Positions 1 to 5,751 of a DNA stretch of 5,939 bases are shown in pieces. The translations under genes were made by a program, and so were the position numbers. Every line of letters starts with the position of its first letter. Within the stretch, counting starts at the first letter, position 1. Under the pieces are notes generated by a model. That model was not told where the DNA came from. It saw only the letters and a program-made list of their open reading frames with translations, and did no database searches. Location: positions 1 through 5,939 of the forward strand of contig JAYEGM010000014.1 of assembly GCA_034659075.1 (NCBI GenBank). The letters are read 5' to 3'. The DNA comes from BMS3Bbin11 sp034659075 (GTDB taxonomy: Bacteria; Pseudomonadota; Gammaproteobacteria; BMS3Bbin11).

Positions 1-19
1 AAATAAACGTAGTCTGTTT

Positions 20-57
20 AAAAAAAAGGGGGGCAGTGAAAGCTGCCCCCTTTTTTT
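20..57. terminator. Rho-independent terminator, potentially bidirectional
   Basis: An 8-bp GC-rich stem (29-36 paired with 43-50, GGGGGCAG/CTGCCCCC) closes a six-base loop and is followed by seven T (51-57). It is preceded by eight A (20-27), so the reverse strand also shows a stem followed by a T run. This is the classic intrinsic terminator layout and can work in both directions. It most likely ends a transcription unit lying to the left of the window and insulates the GGDEF gene on its right. The stem and tracts are read directly; use in both directions is inferred. Confidence 0.93.
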
Positions 58-225
58 CGGCCAAAACCAGATATTTGAACTATATTTCAGTATCATTTTT
101 GAAAATCATCAATGATGGAAATAGGAAAATGGCATAATTTCACAAAAAATGAATGTGCTGAGTGATAAAGAAGAAAATAGTATCTCAAAATATCTTATGA
201 TATTGAAAAAGGAATTCTTCCACGG
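58..225. other. AT-rich intergenic stretch without a convincing gene
   Basis: About 170 bases between the terminator and the GGDEF reading frame are clearly richer in A and T than the genes to the right. No RNA gene was recognised, and I could not find a sigma70 -35/-10 pair with good spacing; TTGAAC at 75-80 has no matching -10 at 16-18 bp. A short frame starting at ATG 149 runs into the GGDEF coding sequence in another phase and is listed separately. The region should hold the promoter of the GGDEF gene if that gene is still expressed. Confidence 0.5.
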
Positions 226-259
226 GTGGCTACGAATTTGGCCCGTAAAACTTACATAA
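149..259 (+). other. Short frame, possible remnant of the GGDEF gene's 5' end
   Basis: ATG 149 opens a 36-codon frame ending at TAA 257-259, out of phase with the GGDEF frame that begins at 226. Its stretch ILKKEFFHGWL (214-223 encodes the FFH part) can be laid against the LPNRxFFxDRL segment that precedes the catalytic core in intact GGDEF domains, with FFH in the expected position. The main frame resumes from RVATNLARK without a gap in that alignment. This would fit a small deletion near 221-226 in a former longer gene. The resemblance is short and degenerate, no ribosome binding site is evident, and a chance frame remains quite possible. Confidence 0.2.
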
Positions 260-672
260 AAAGCCAGCTTGCCGTGCTATTTATCGATCTGGATGGGTTC
301 AAGCAGGTAAACGATGCGTTGGGTCATGAGGTAGGAGACCAGGTGTTGCAGGATGTAGCACACAAGCTGACACAAAATGTGAGGCGCGAAGATACCCTGG
401 CTCGCATTGGCGGTGATGAGTTCGTGCTGCTGGTCGAGGACCTTGATGGGCTGGATCAGGTCAAGAGCCTGGCGGACAAGCTGGTCGAATCGATTTCAAA
501 CATGCATACGCCTGCACTGAAAGATGTAAGAATAGGGGCTAGTATCGGCATAGCCCTTTATCCGGATCACGGTAGTGATACCCGAACACTGCTGGTCCGT
601 GCTGACGAGGCAATGTATGAAGCCAGGCGCCAGGGTAAGCGCTGTTATTTCTTTTACGGAGCAGATGATTAG
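226..672 (+). CDS. GGDEF-domain diguanylate cyclase-like protein, N-terminally truncated
   Basis: GGDEF domains join two GTP into cyclic di-GMP, the second messenger that moves bacteria between motile and sessile states. Of the 148 residues nearly all belong to this domain. Visible are FIDLDGFK (19-26) with metal ligand D21, guanine-binding N29 and D38, the inhibitory RxxD site (R53-D56), the active-site GGDEF at 62-66, and a complete C-terminal SIGIALYP...ADEAMYEARRQGK end. The N-terminal DxLTGLxNR segment and any sensor domain are missing. An intact GGDEF domain alone is about 160-170 residues. The start is GTG 226, with AAGGA at 209-213 at a rather long spacing; the same frame stays open only to 181. 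The core looks catalytically competent, but the lost first segment suggests a broken or fragmentary gene. It is followed 51 bp later by a membrane protein gene on the same strand. Confidence 0.75.
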   Translation: MATNLARKTYIKSQLAVLFIDLDGFKQVNDALGHEVGDQVLQDVAHKLTQNVRREDTLARIGGDEFVLLVEDLDGLDQVKSLADKLVESISNMHTPALKDVRIGASIGIALYPDHGSDTRTLLVRADEAMYEARRQGKRCYFFYGADD

Positions 673-712
673 CGGCTACCCAGTCATTCATCTGAAAATG
701 GCATACAACAGC

Positions 713-716
713 GGAG
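713..716 (+). promoter_or_regulatory. Ribosome binding site of the membrane protein gene
   Basis: GGAG lies seven bases ahead of ATG 724, a near-ideal Shine-Dalgarno placement. It selects this start over the in-frame ATG at 745 (Met8). Confidence 0.75.
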
Positions 717-723
717 ATGACAT

Positions 724-1158
724 ATGTTCGGTAATCCTTCTTTAATGACTCGCATTGCAATTGGCAAGGGCATTGGATTCGTCTTCGGCCTGACCGGTTT
801 TATCCTGTTGCCCTATTTTTTACCCGATGCTGGCTGGCTGCTGCGCTGGGGTATCCTGTTCTGGTACACAACGCTGGGTGCCATCATTGGTGTTTTTGGT
901 GTATTCACCTACCACCCTGTACTAAAGCTACCGTTCCCATGGTGGTTTCGCTCAACCATCATTGGCGCCTGGATGAACTTCGTGCTGACCTTCTTTGCTT
1001 ACGACGATATGCAGGCGATGATGCATGCTGTGTTCGGGGCAGACGGGGCACTCAGTTCACCGTTCTGGTTTGTTCTCGAAGGTGCGCTGGCGGGATTACT
1101 TATCGGTTATTTTGCTACCCGTTTCGGTGGCGAAGGCAAGGAGACTGTGGGTAGATAA
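724..1158 (+). CDS. Conserved-looking four-helix membrane protein, function unknown
   Basis: I do not recognise the family. The 144-residue product is very hydrophobic, with four likely membrane helices at about 11-33, 41-64, 74-93 and 112-132, short loops and no signal-peptide cleavage site. Charged residues cluster at the C-terminus (RFGGEGKETVGR), and the loop after helix 2 is aromatic and proline-rich (residues 62-76, with WWFR at 73-76). GxxxG-like small-residue spacing occurs in helices 1, 2 and 4. No catalytic motif, transport signature or partner domain is visible. It follows the GGDEF fragment on the same strand but has its own good ribosome site, so a functional link is not shown. 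It converges with metF. It is real by length, codon use and start signal; its role is open. Confidence 0.82.
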   Translation: MFGNPSLMTRIAIGKGIGFVFGLTGFILLPYFLPDAGWLLRWGILFWYTTLGAIIGVFGVFTYHPVLKLPFPWWFRSTIIGAWMNFVLTFFAYDDMQAMMHAVFGADGALSSPFWFVLEGALAGLLIGYFATRFGGEGKETVGR

Positions 1159-1269
1159 ATGACAATTACTGGTTGTCAGGTCCAATGGCCAGGTGAATGG
1201 CACTTTGGCTCATTAATGCAGTGGTGCGTGGCTTTTTTTGACCAGGGATTATTCGGAAATTAGAAAATG
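1159..1269. other. Convergent intergenic region with small inverted repeats
   Basis: This 111-bp gap separates two genes that end towards each other. It holds a perfect 6-bp inverted repeat TGACAA/TTGTCA (1160-1165 and 1173-1178, seven-base loop) right after the membrane-protein stop, with no T run behind it. Further on, CATTAATG is palindromic at 1211-1218, and seven T occur at 1233-1239. No gene was seen. For metF on the minus strand no stem plus T-tract is apparent, so its termination point is not visible. Confidence 0.55.
1188..1239 (+). terminator. Weak candidate terminator for the membrane protein gene
   Basis: A run of seven T (1233-1239) follows sequence that can fold with GCCA (1188-1191) against TGGC (1229-1232) and an inner GCAC (1200-1203) against GTGC (1224-1227). 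The T-tract is good, but the stem is interrupted and long-looped, so this is only a plausible terminator on the + strand. Confidence 0.3.
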
Positions 1270-2124
1270 TCATCCAGACAGCTTGAGGTCATTCCAGATG
1301 GCACGAACCGGTTCAGCACGGTTCATCGAATAGAAGTGCAAACCCGGTGCCCCGCCATCAAGTAATTGCCCACAAAAGTGTGTGACGACATCCAGCCCGA
1401 ATTCTCTGATGGATTCGAGGTCGTCGCCATAAGACTCAAGCCGCTTACGAATCCAGCGTGGGATTTCTGCACCGCAGGCATCCGAGAACCTGGCCAGCTG
1501 TTTGTAGTTGGTTATAGGCATAATGCCCGGGGTAATTGGGATATTTACACCCATACGCTGGCAATCATCTATAAAACGGAAGTAAGCATCCGGGTTAAAG
1601 AAGTACTGGGTGATGGCAGAATCAGCACCGGCATCAACTTTCCGTTTGAAGTTTTTTAAATCCTCGTGGGCGTTGGTCGCCTGCGGGTGAAACTCCGGAT
1701 AGGCGGCAACTTCAATAGTGAAGTAGTCACCGGTTTGCTGGCGAATGAACTCTACCAGCTCGTTGGCGTATCGCAGTTCATTATGCTCGGCCATGCCGTA
1801 GCCGGAAGGAGTATCACCACGCAGTGTGACCAGGCGCTTGACGCCCAGTTCGCGGTAATCAACGAGCATTTTGGCCAAAGTATCCTTGTTGGTTGAGATG
1901 CAGGAGATATGGGGAGCAGCTTCGATACCATCTTCCTTAATGATAGCTCTTACTGTCTGATAGGTGCCATCCTGCGTGCTGCCGCCGGCACCGAAGGTGA
2001 CTGAGGCAAAGGCAGGTTTTAACTTGCTTAATTCTTTGCGTGCGGCAGCCAGTGACTGCTCGCCTTTTTCAGTGCGCGCAGGAAAGTATTCGAGACTGAA
2101 AGTTTTATTTATATCCTGGGACAT
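1270..2124 (-). CDS. metF: 5,10-methylenetetrahydrofolate reductase (MetF)
   Basis: This flavoenzyme reduces 5,10-methylene-tetrahydrofolate to 5-methyl-tetrahydrofolate with NADH in the cytoplasm, giving the methyl donor used by methionine synthase. The 284 residues fit the bacterial MetF size (E. coli 296) and show the TIM-barrel signatures: FSLEYFPAR (9-17) with catalytic E12, VTFGAGGS (42-49), AAPH (69-72), LRGD (101-104) with flavin-side D104, AAYPEFHP (140-147), KRKVDAGAD...ITQYFF (160-176) with substrate-contacting Q173, PGIMPI (199-204), and the FHFYSMNRAE-like end (LHFYSMNRAE, 262-271). I chose ATG 2124 because family homology begins just after it. A TTG at 2139 would add five residues with no better ribosome site, and the only weak help before the ATG is a GAG about ten bases upstream. 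It is the last gene of the metK-ahcY-metF block and sits behind a repeat-rich 154-bp spacer, which may lower or separate its expression. Confidence 0.96.
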   Translation of the reverse strand: MSQDINKTFSLEYFPARTEKGEQSLAAARKELSKLKPAFASVTFGAGGSTQDGTYQTVRAIIKEDGIEAAPHISCISTNKDTLAKMLVDYRELGVKRLVTLRGDTPSGYGMAEHNELRYANELVEFIRQQTGDYFTIEVAAYPEFHPQATNAHEDLKNFKRKVDAGADSAITQYFFNPDAYFRFIDDCQRMGVNIPITPGIMPITNYKQLARFSDACGAEIPRWIRKRLESYGDDLESIREFGLDVVTHFCGQLLDGGAPGLHFYSMNRAEPVRAIWNDLKLSG

Positions 2125-2146
2125 GTTTTGAAATCTCAAATGGAGA

Positions 2147-2277
2147 AGTTTCAGGTCTCAAGTTGCAAGTTTCAAGATTAAAACCCCTTAAAGTCAGAAT
2201 ATCTCATCATTAATGACTCTGGCACGCAGAGGTTTATTCTTTATCTTGAAACTTAAAACTTGAAACCCGGGTTTCAA
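2147..2277. repeat. Heptamer-based inverted repeat element in the ahcY-metF spacer
   Basis: The left arm is four head-to-tail 7-bp units (AGTTTCA 2147-2153, GGTCTCA, AGTTGCA, AGTTTCA to 2174). The right arm has three units in the opposite sense (TGAAACT 2247-2253, TAAAACT, TGAAACC to 2267). The arms are imperfect inverted copies: 2154-2182 can pair with about 2240-2267, and AAACC (2181-2185) with GGTTT (2231-2235) extends the match. The interior carries a 5-bp hairpin CTCTG/CAGAG (2217-2221 with 2227-2231) and the 10-bp palindrome TCATTAATGA (2207-2216). In an ahcY-metF transcript this would fold into a long imperfect stem. Whether it is a mobile mini-element, a dispersed repeat or an intercistronic RNA structure cannot be told from one copy. 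Confidence 0.7.
2260..2277. repeat. 18-bp perfect palindrome next to the ahcY stop
   Basis: TTGAAACCCGGGTTTCAA is fully self-complementary and ends one base from the ahcY stop codon (2279-2281 on the minus strand). Its left half is the last heptamer unit of the neighbouring inverted repeat. In RNA it would give a seven-pair stem on a CCGG loop. No T run follows on the minus strand, so it is not an intrinsic terminator for ahcY. Confidence 0.8.
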
Positions 2278-2278
2278 A

Positions 2279-3592
2279 TCAATAACGATAAGTTTCAGGC
2301 TTGTAGGGTCCTTCGACCGGCACACGAATGTAGTCTGCCTGTTTCTGAGACAGCTCACTCAGGCTGACACCAATCTTTTCCAGATGCAGGCGCGCGACTT
2401 TTTCATCGAGGTTTTTAGGCAGGACGTAGACGATGTTCTCGTAGTTATCCGGGTTGTTCCACAATTCAATTTGCGCAATGACCTGGTTGGTGAACGAGGC
2501 AGACATCACGAAACTCGGGTGGCCTGTAGCACAACCGAGATTAACCAGGCGTCCTTCAGCCAGTACAATAAGCTTCTTGCCATCAGGGAAGATGACATGG
2601 TCAACCTGTGGCTTGATATTTTCCCATGTATATTCTTTCAGCGATGCGATGGCGATTTCAGAATCAAAGTGTCCAATGTTACAAACGATAGATTCGTTCT
2701 TCATCTTCAGCATGTGGTCATGCGTTATTACATCAAGGTTGCCAGTAGCGGTAACGAAAATATCACCGTAAGCGCAGGCTTCATTCATGTCGACTACACG
2801 ATAGCCTTCCATTGCTGCCTGCAGGGCACAGATAGGGTCAACTTCTGTCACCATGACGGTAGCACCAAGGCCTTTGAATGCCTGTGCGCAGCCTTTGCCG
2901 ACATCACCGTAACCGAGTACTATGCAGATTTTACCGGCAATCATTACGTCTGTAGCGCGTTTGATGCCATCAACCAGTGATTCACGGCAGCCATAAAGGT
3001 TGTCGAATTTTGACTTGGTGACCGAATCATTGACGTTTATTGCCGGCGTCAGCAGCTTGCCTTCATTGGCCATTTCATACAGGCGATGTACGCCGGTAGT
3101 GGTTTCTTCAGAAATGCCACGGACATCTTTGAGAAGATCGGGATATTTTTCATGCATCAGCAGAGTGAGGTCGCCGCCATCATCAAGAATCATGTTCGGG
3201 CGCCAGCCATCCGGGCCAAAGATGGTCTGTTCGATGCACCACCAGAATTCTTCTTCGGTCTCACCTTTCCAGGCAAAAACCGGTGTGCCGTTATCAGCGA
3301 TGGCTGCAGCGGCCTGGTCCTGGGTGGAGAAGATGTTGCATGATGACCAGCGTACTTCGGCACCCAGTGCTTCCAGTGTTTCGATCAGTACTGCAGTCTG
3401 AATTGTCATGTGCAGGCAGCCGGCTATGCGAGCGCCTTTGAGAGGCTTGGCGTCACCATATTCTTCACGTAGTGCCATAAGACCGGGCATTTCTACTTCA
3501 CCGATGCTGATTTCCTTGTGTCCCCATTCAGCCAGACTCATGTCGGCGACCTTGTAATCCGGTGTCAGGTTTTCTACGGGTTGTACGCTCAT
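2279..3592 (-). CDS. ahcY: Adenosylhomocysteinase (S-adenosyl-L-homocysteine hydrolase)
   Basis: AhcY reversibly splits S-adenosylhomocysteine into homocysteine and adenosine using tightly bound NAD+, which relieves product inhibition of methyltransferases. At 437 residues it is full length. Substrate residues can be matched to the human enzyme: H61 in GCLHMTI, D138 in MILDDGGD, E163 in ISEETTTGVH, K193 and D197 in VTKSKFDN. The Rossmann NAD motif GYGDVGKG lies at 227-234, CNIGHFDSEI at 304-313, EGRLVNLGCATGHPSFVMS at 346-364, and the C-terminal tail KPETYRY supplies K431 and Y435, which reach into the neighbouring subunit's NAD site. It is the short form: the roughly 40-residue insertion of many bacterial AhcY proteins is absent. 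AGAGGA five bases ahead of the ATG is a strong ribosome site. It lies 57 bp after metK, probably in the same transcript. It replaces the Pfs/LuxS route used by E. coli, although presence of that route elsewhere in the genome cannot be excluded. Confidence 0.98.
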   Translation of the reverse strand: MSVQPVENLTPDYKVADMSLAEWGHKEISIGEVEMPGLMALREEYGDAKPLKGARIAGCLHMTIQTAVLIETLEALGAEVRWSSCNIFSTQDQAAAAIADNGTPVFAWKGETEEEFWWCIEQTIFGPDGWRPNMILDDGGDLTLLMHEKYPDLLKDVRGISEETTTGVHRLYEMANEGKLLTPAINVNDSVTKSKFDNLYGCRESLVDGIKRATDVMIAGKICIVLGYGDVGKGCAQAFKGLGATVMVTEVDPICALQAAMEGYRVVDMNEACAYGDIFVTATGNLDVITHDHMLKMKNESIVCNIGHFDSEIAIASLKEYTWENIKPQVDHVIFPDGKKLIVLAEGRLVNLGCATGHPSFVMSASFTNQVIAQIELWNNPDNYENIVYVLPKNLDEKVARLHLEKIGVSLSELSQKQADYIRVPVEGPYKPETYRY

Positions 3593-3593
3593 T

Positions 3594-3604
3594 GTTATCC
3601 TCTT
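3594..3604 (-). promoter_or_regulatory. Strong ribosome binding site of ahcY
   Basis: Read on the minus strand the sequence is AGAGGATAACA then ATG, which puts the purine-rich AGAGGA five bases before the start. This is much better than the sites of metK and metF in the same block and fits high AhcY output. Confidence 0.7.
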
Positions 3605-3616
3605 AATATGTTCCTG

Positions 3617-3638
3617 GTGTTTAGTTCGTGTTTAGTTC
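3617..3638. repeat. Perfect 11-bp tandem duplication in the metK-ahcY spacer
   Basis: GTGTTTAGTTC occurs twice in a row (3617-3627 and 3628-3638). A partial third relative, GTGTTCAG, overlaps the metK stop at about 3646-3653. The repeat fills much of the 57-bp spacer upstream of the ahcY ribosome site. No fold or known operator is apparent; a recent slippage duplication is the simplest reading. Confidence 0.85.
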
Positions 3639-3649
3639 ATGTGTGGTGT

Positions 3650-4834
3650 TCAGGCTGTTGCGGCCTGATTTATATTTGCATCATCACGCAGGGCGTCGAC
3701 TTTATCCAGGGCTTCCCAGCTGAACTGTTCCTCAGTCCGGCCAAAATGTCCGTAGGCGGCGCTGTTGCGGTAGATCGGACGCAGCAGATCCAGTGCTTCA
3801 ACGATGCCGCGTGGCCGCAGGTCAAAATGCACACGTATCAGGGCTTCGATCTGTTCTTCAGGAATGCTGCCGGTACCAAAGGTATTGACCAGCAGTGAGA
3901 CAGGCTCTGAAACGCCAATGGCGTAGGCTACCTGCACCTCACAGCGTTTAGCCAGGCCTGCAGCCACCACATTTTTGGCCACATGGCGCAGGGCGTAAGC
4001 AGCGGAACGATCTACTTTAGACGGGTCTTTACCAGAGAAGGCACCGCCGCCATGTCGGGCACTGCCACCATAGGTGTCGACGATAATCTTACGTCCTGTC
4101 AGGCCGCAGTCACCTACCGGGCCGCCAATAACAAAGCGTCCGGTGGGGTTTATCATGAAGCGTGTTTCCTTGCTGATCATGTTAGCTGGTATGACCGGCT
4201 TGATGACTTCTTCGATGATGGCTTCTTCCAGCTGCTTATGTTCGATATCCGGTGAGTGCTGGGTAGACAGCACGACCGTGTCAACATGACTGGGGACGCC
4301 GTCGATATAACGTACGCTGACCTGGGATTTTGCATCCGGGCGCAGCCATGGCAAAGTCCCGTTCTTGCGTAATTCTGCCTGACGATGAACCAGACGATGT
4401 GAGTAATGGATCGGGAAGGGCATCAGCACGTCCGTTTCATCACAGGCATAACCAAACATCAGGCCCTGATCACCGGCACCCTGGTCCAGGTCTATGCCTT
4501 CGCCCGTGTTGACTCCTGCGGCGATATCCTGTGACTGTTTGTCGAGTGACACCAGTACGGCACAGGATTTGCCATCAAAACCGATTTCTGATGAATCATA
4601 ACCGATATCAACTATGGTCTTGCGGACAATTTCGCTATAGTCGATATTCGCGTTGCTGGTGATTTCACCGGCGATAACGGCCATGCCGGTATTGACCAGT
4701 GTTTCGCAGGCTACACGTGAGTGGCGGTCCACCGCCAGCAGGCCATCAAGAATGGCGTCGGAGACCTGGTCGGCAACCTTGTCGGGGTGTCCTTCGGAAA
4801 CTGATTCGGATGTAAATAAAAAGTCTTTAGCCAT
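3650..4834 (-). CDS. metK: S-adenosylmethionine synthetase (methionine adenosyltransferase)
   Basis: MetK makes S-adenosylmethionine from methionine and ATP, releasing phosphate and pyrophosphate, and feeds all methylation plus polyamine synthesis. At 394 residues it is slightly longer than E. coli MetK (384) but has all three repeats of the family fold. Signatures are FTSESVSEGHPDK (7-19) with H16 and D18 at the active site, E44 in ACETLVNTG, GAGDQGLMFGYA (119-130, the first family signature), FMINPTGRFVIGGP (226-239), DTYGG (253-257) and the glycine-rich phosphate loop GGGAFSGKDPSKVDRSAAY (262-280). The start ATG 4834 is set by the family's MAKDFLFTSESVSEGH opening. The ribosome site before it is weak (GAGTGCGG about eight bases upstream). 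It leads the metK-ahcY-metF block and is divergent from the TtcA-like gene. No SAM-binding riboswitch is visible in the 78-bp leader space. Confidence 0.98.
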   Translation of the reverse strand: MAKDFLFTSESVSEGHPDKVADQVSDAILDGLLAVDRHSRVACETLVNTGMAVIAGEITSNANIDYSEIVRKTIVDIGYDSSEIGFDGKSCAVLVSLDKQSQDIAAGVNTGEGIDLDQGAGDQGLMFGYACDETDVLMPFPIHYSHRLVHRQAELRKNGTLPWLRPDAKSQVSVRYIDGVPSHVDTVVLSTQHSPDIEHKQLEEAIIEEVIKPVIPANMISKETRFMINPTGRFVIGGPVGDCGLTGRKIIVDTYGGSARHGGGAFSGKDPSKVDRSAAYALRHVAKNVVAAGLAKRCEVQVAYAIGVSEPVSLLVNTFGTGSIPEEQIEALIRVHFDLRPRGIVEALDLLRPIYRNSAAYGHFGRTEEQFSWEALDKVDALRDDANINQAATA

Positions 4835-4912
4835 GAAAAATACCGCACTCTGTCAGTCTATAAAAAAAGATCGGCAATTCTACCAGTTTCTTGCCAAAGG
4901 TGCATCCTGACT
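4835..4912. promoter_or_regulatory. Divergent promoter region between metK and the TtcA-like gene
   Basis: Both flanking genes are read outward from this 78-bp gap, so it should hold start signals for both unless transcription enters from elsewhere. Candidate -10 boxes are TAGAAT on the minus strand (4877-4882), TATAGA on the minus strand (4857-4862) and TATAAA on + (4859-4864). None has a good -35 partner at 16-18 bp. No MetJ-type AGACGTCT repeats and no riboswitch-like fold were seen. The assignment is by layout more than by motif. Confidence 0.4.
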
Positions 4913-5728
4913 ATGTCTGTCGAGCAAATGGAAGAACAAACTCATATTTCAGTGGAAAAAGCAGACAGCGCAATGAAGCCTGTAATAAAACCGCCAAAGA
5001 ATCTGCTCAGGCCCGTAGGCAGGGCTATTGCTGACTATCAAATGATTGAACAGGGCGACAGGTTGCTGCTGGGACTGTCCGGAGGCAAAGACTCTCTGTC
5101 ATTGCTGCATCTGCTGCACCACCTGAAAAGCTACGCACCGGTTCGCTTTCAGCTGATGGTGGCGACAGTAGACCCCGGCATTGAAGGCTTCGACCCTTCA
5201 CCATTAAAGGCATACCTGGCTGGATTAGGCATTGATTATTACTACCGCAAGCAGGCAATCGCCGAGCAGGCCGAAGAAAATATGGGGCGTAACTCGTTCT
5301 GCGCCTACTGTTCCCGCATGCGAAGGGGGATTTTGTATTCCACTGCCAGAGAGCATGACTGTAACAAGCTGGTACTGGCACAGCATCTGGATGATCTGGC
5401 CGAGTCATTTATGATGAGCAGTTTTTATGGCGGCAGTCTGCGCACCATGAAGGCAAGTTATACTATCGATGCGGGCGATTTGCAGGTGATTCGGCCACTG
5501 GTCTATGTCAGGGAGCGGCAGCTGTCTAAATTTGCGGAAGCTGCAGAATTACCGGTGATTGCTGATAATTGCCCTGCCTGTTTCAGTAAACCGACACAAA
5601 GAGAGCATATGAAGCAGCTGCTGGCACAGGAGGAGAAGGCGAATCCGACTCTGTTTGCTAATCTATTGCATGCGATGAGACCACTCATGGGGGAAATGCA
5701 GGGGAAAGGTTACGGAGCCTCTGATTAA
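4913..5728 (+). CDS. TtcA-family PP-loop ATPase (tRNA 2-thiocytidine synthetase-like)
   Basis: TtcA enzymes activate C32 of certain tRNAs with ATP and replace its oxygen by sulfur, using a [4Fe-4S] cluster. The 271-residue product has the PP-loop SGGKDS (56-61), the cluster-type pair C130-x-x-C133 followed by SRMRRGILY, FYGG (171-174), IRPLVYVRE (193-201), and a second pair C220-x-x-C223, matching E. coli cluster ligands C122, C125 and C222. It differs from E. coli TtcA in the GHHRDD motif, which reads AQHLDD (156-161), and in ending about 40 residues earlier; the first 30 residues are poorly conserved and acidic. It may be a true TtcA or a paralogue with another thiolation target, hence no gene symbol. 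ATG 4913 has AAAGG about 12 bases upstream; Met6 (ATG 4928) is an alternative start. It is followed 23 bp later by a GST-like gene, likely co-transcribed. Confidence 0.85.
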   Translation: MSVEQMEEQTHISVEKADSAMKPVIKPPKNLLRPVGRAIADYQMIEQGDRLLLGLSGGKDSLSLLHLLHHLKSYAPVRFQLMVATVDPGIEGFDPSPLKAYLAGLGIDYYYRKQAIAEQAEENMGRNSFCAYCSRMRRGILYSTAREHDCNKLVLAQHLDDLAESFMMSSFYGGSLRTMKASYTIDAGDLQVIRPLVYVRERQLSKFAEAAELPVIADNCPACFSKPTQREHMKQLLAQEEKANPTLFANLLHAMRPLMGEMQGKGYGASD

Positions 5729-5740
5729 GAAAATTAAAGA

Positions 5741-5745
5741 AAGGA
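5741..5745 (+). promoter_or_regulatory. Ribosome binding site of the GST-like gene
   Basis: AAGGA sits six bases ahead of ATG 5752 in an A-rich spacer, which supports this start for the gene cut by the window edge. Confidence 0.7.
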
Positions 5746-5751
5746 ATAAGA

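Noticed and set aside
1160..1178. TGACAA/TTGTCA hairpin as a terminator of the membrane protein gene
   Set aside because: The stem is only six AT-containing pairs and no T run follows, so it does not meet the intrinsic terminator pattern.
2147..2277. CRISPR array
   Set aside because: The repeated units are only 7 bp, are adjacent without spacers, and reverse orientation between arms; no cas gene is nearby.
2384..2980. Long + strand open frame (198 codons) opposite ahcY
   Set aside because: It lies wholly antisense to a full-length, strongly conserved ahcY, has no recognisable domain, and is explained by codon bias of the true gene. Several similar antisense frames over metF, metK and the TtcA-like gene were dropped for the same reason.
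3593..3649. SAH riboswitch ahead of ahcY
   Set aside because: SAH riboswitches often precede ahcY, but the 57-bp spacer is AT-rich, dominated by the 11-bp tandem repeat, and lacks the conserved GAGGxGCGCTGC-like core.
4850..4870. MetJ operator upstream of metK
   Set aside because: AGACTGAC on the minus strand has only a loose likeness to AGACGTCT and is not present in tandem, so it does not support a MetJ box.
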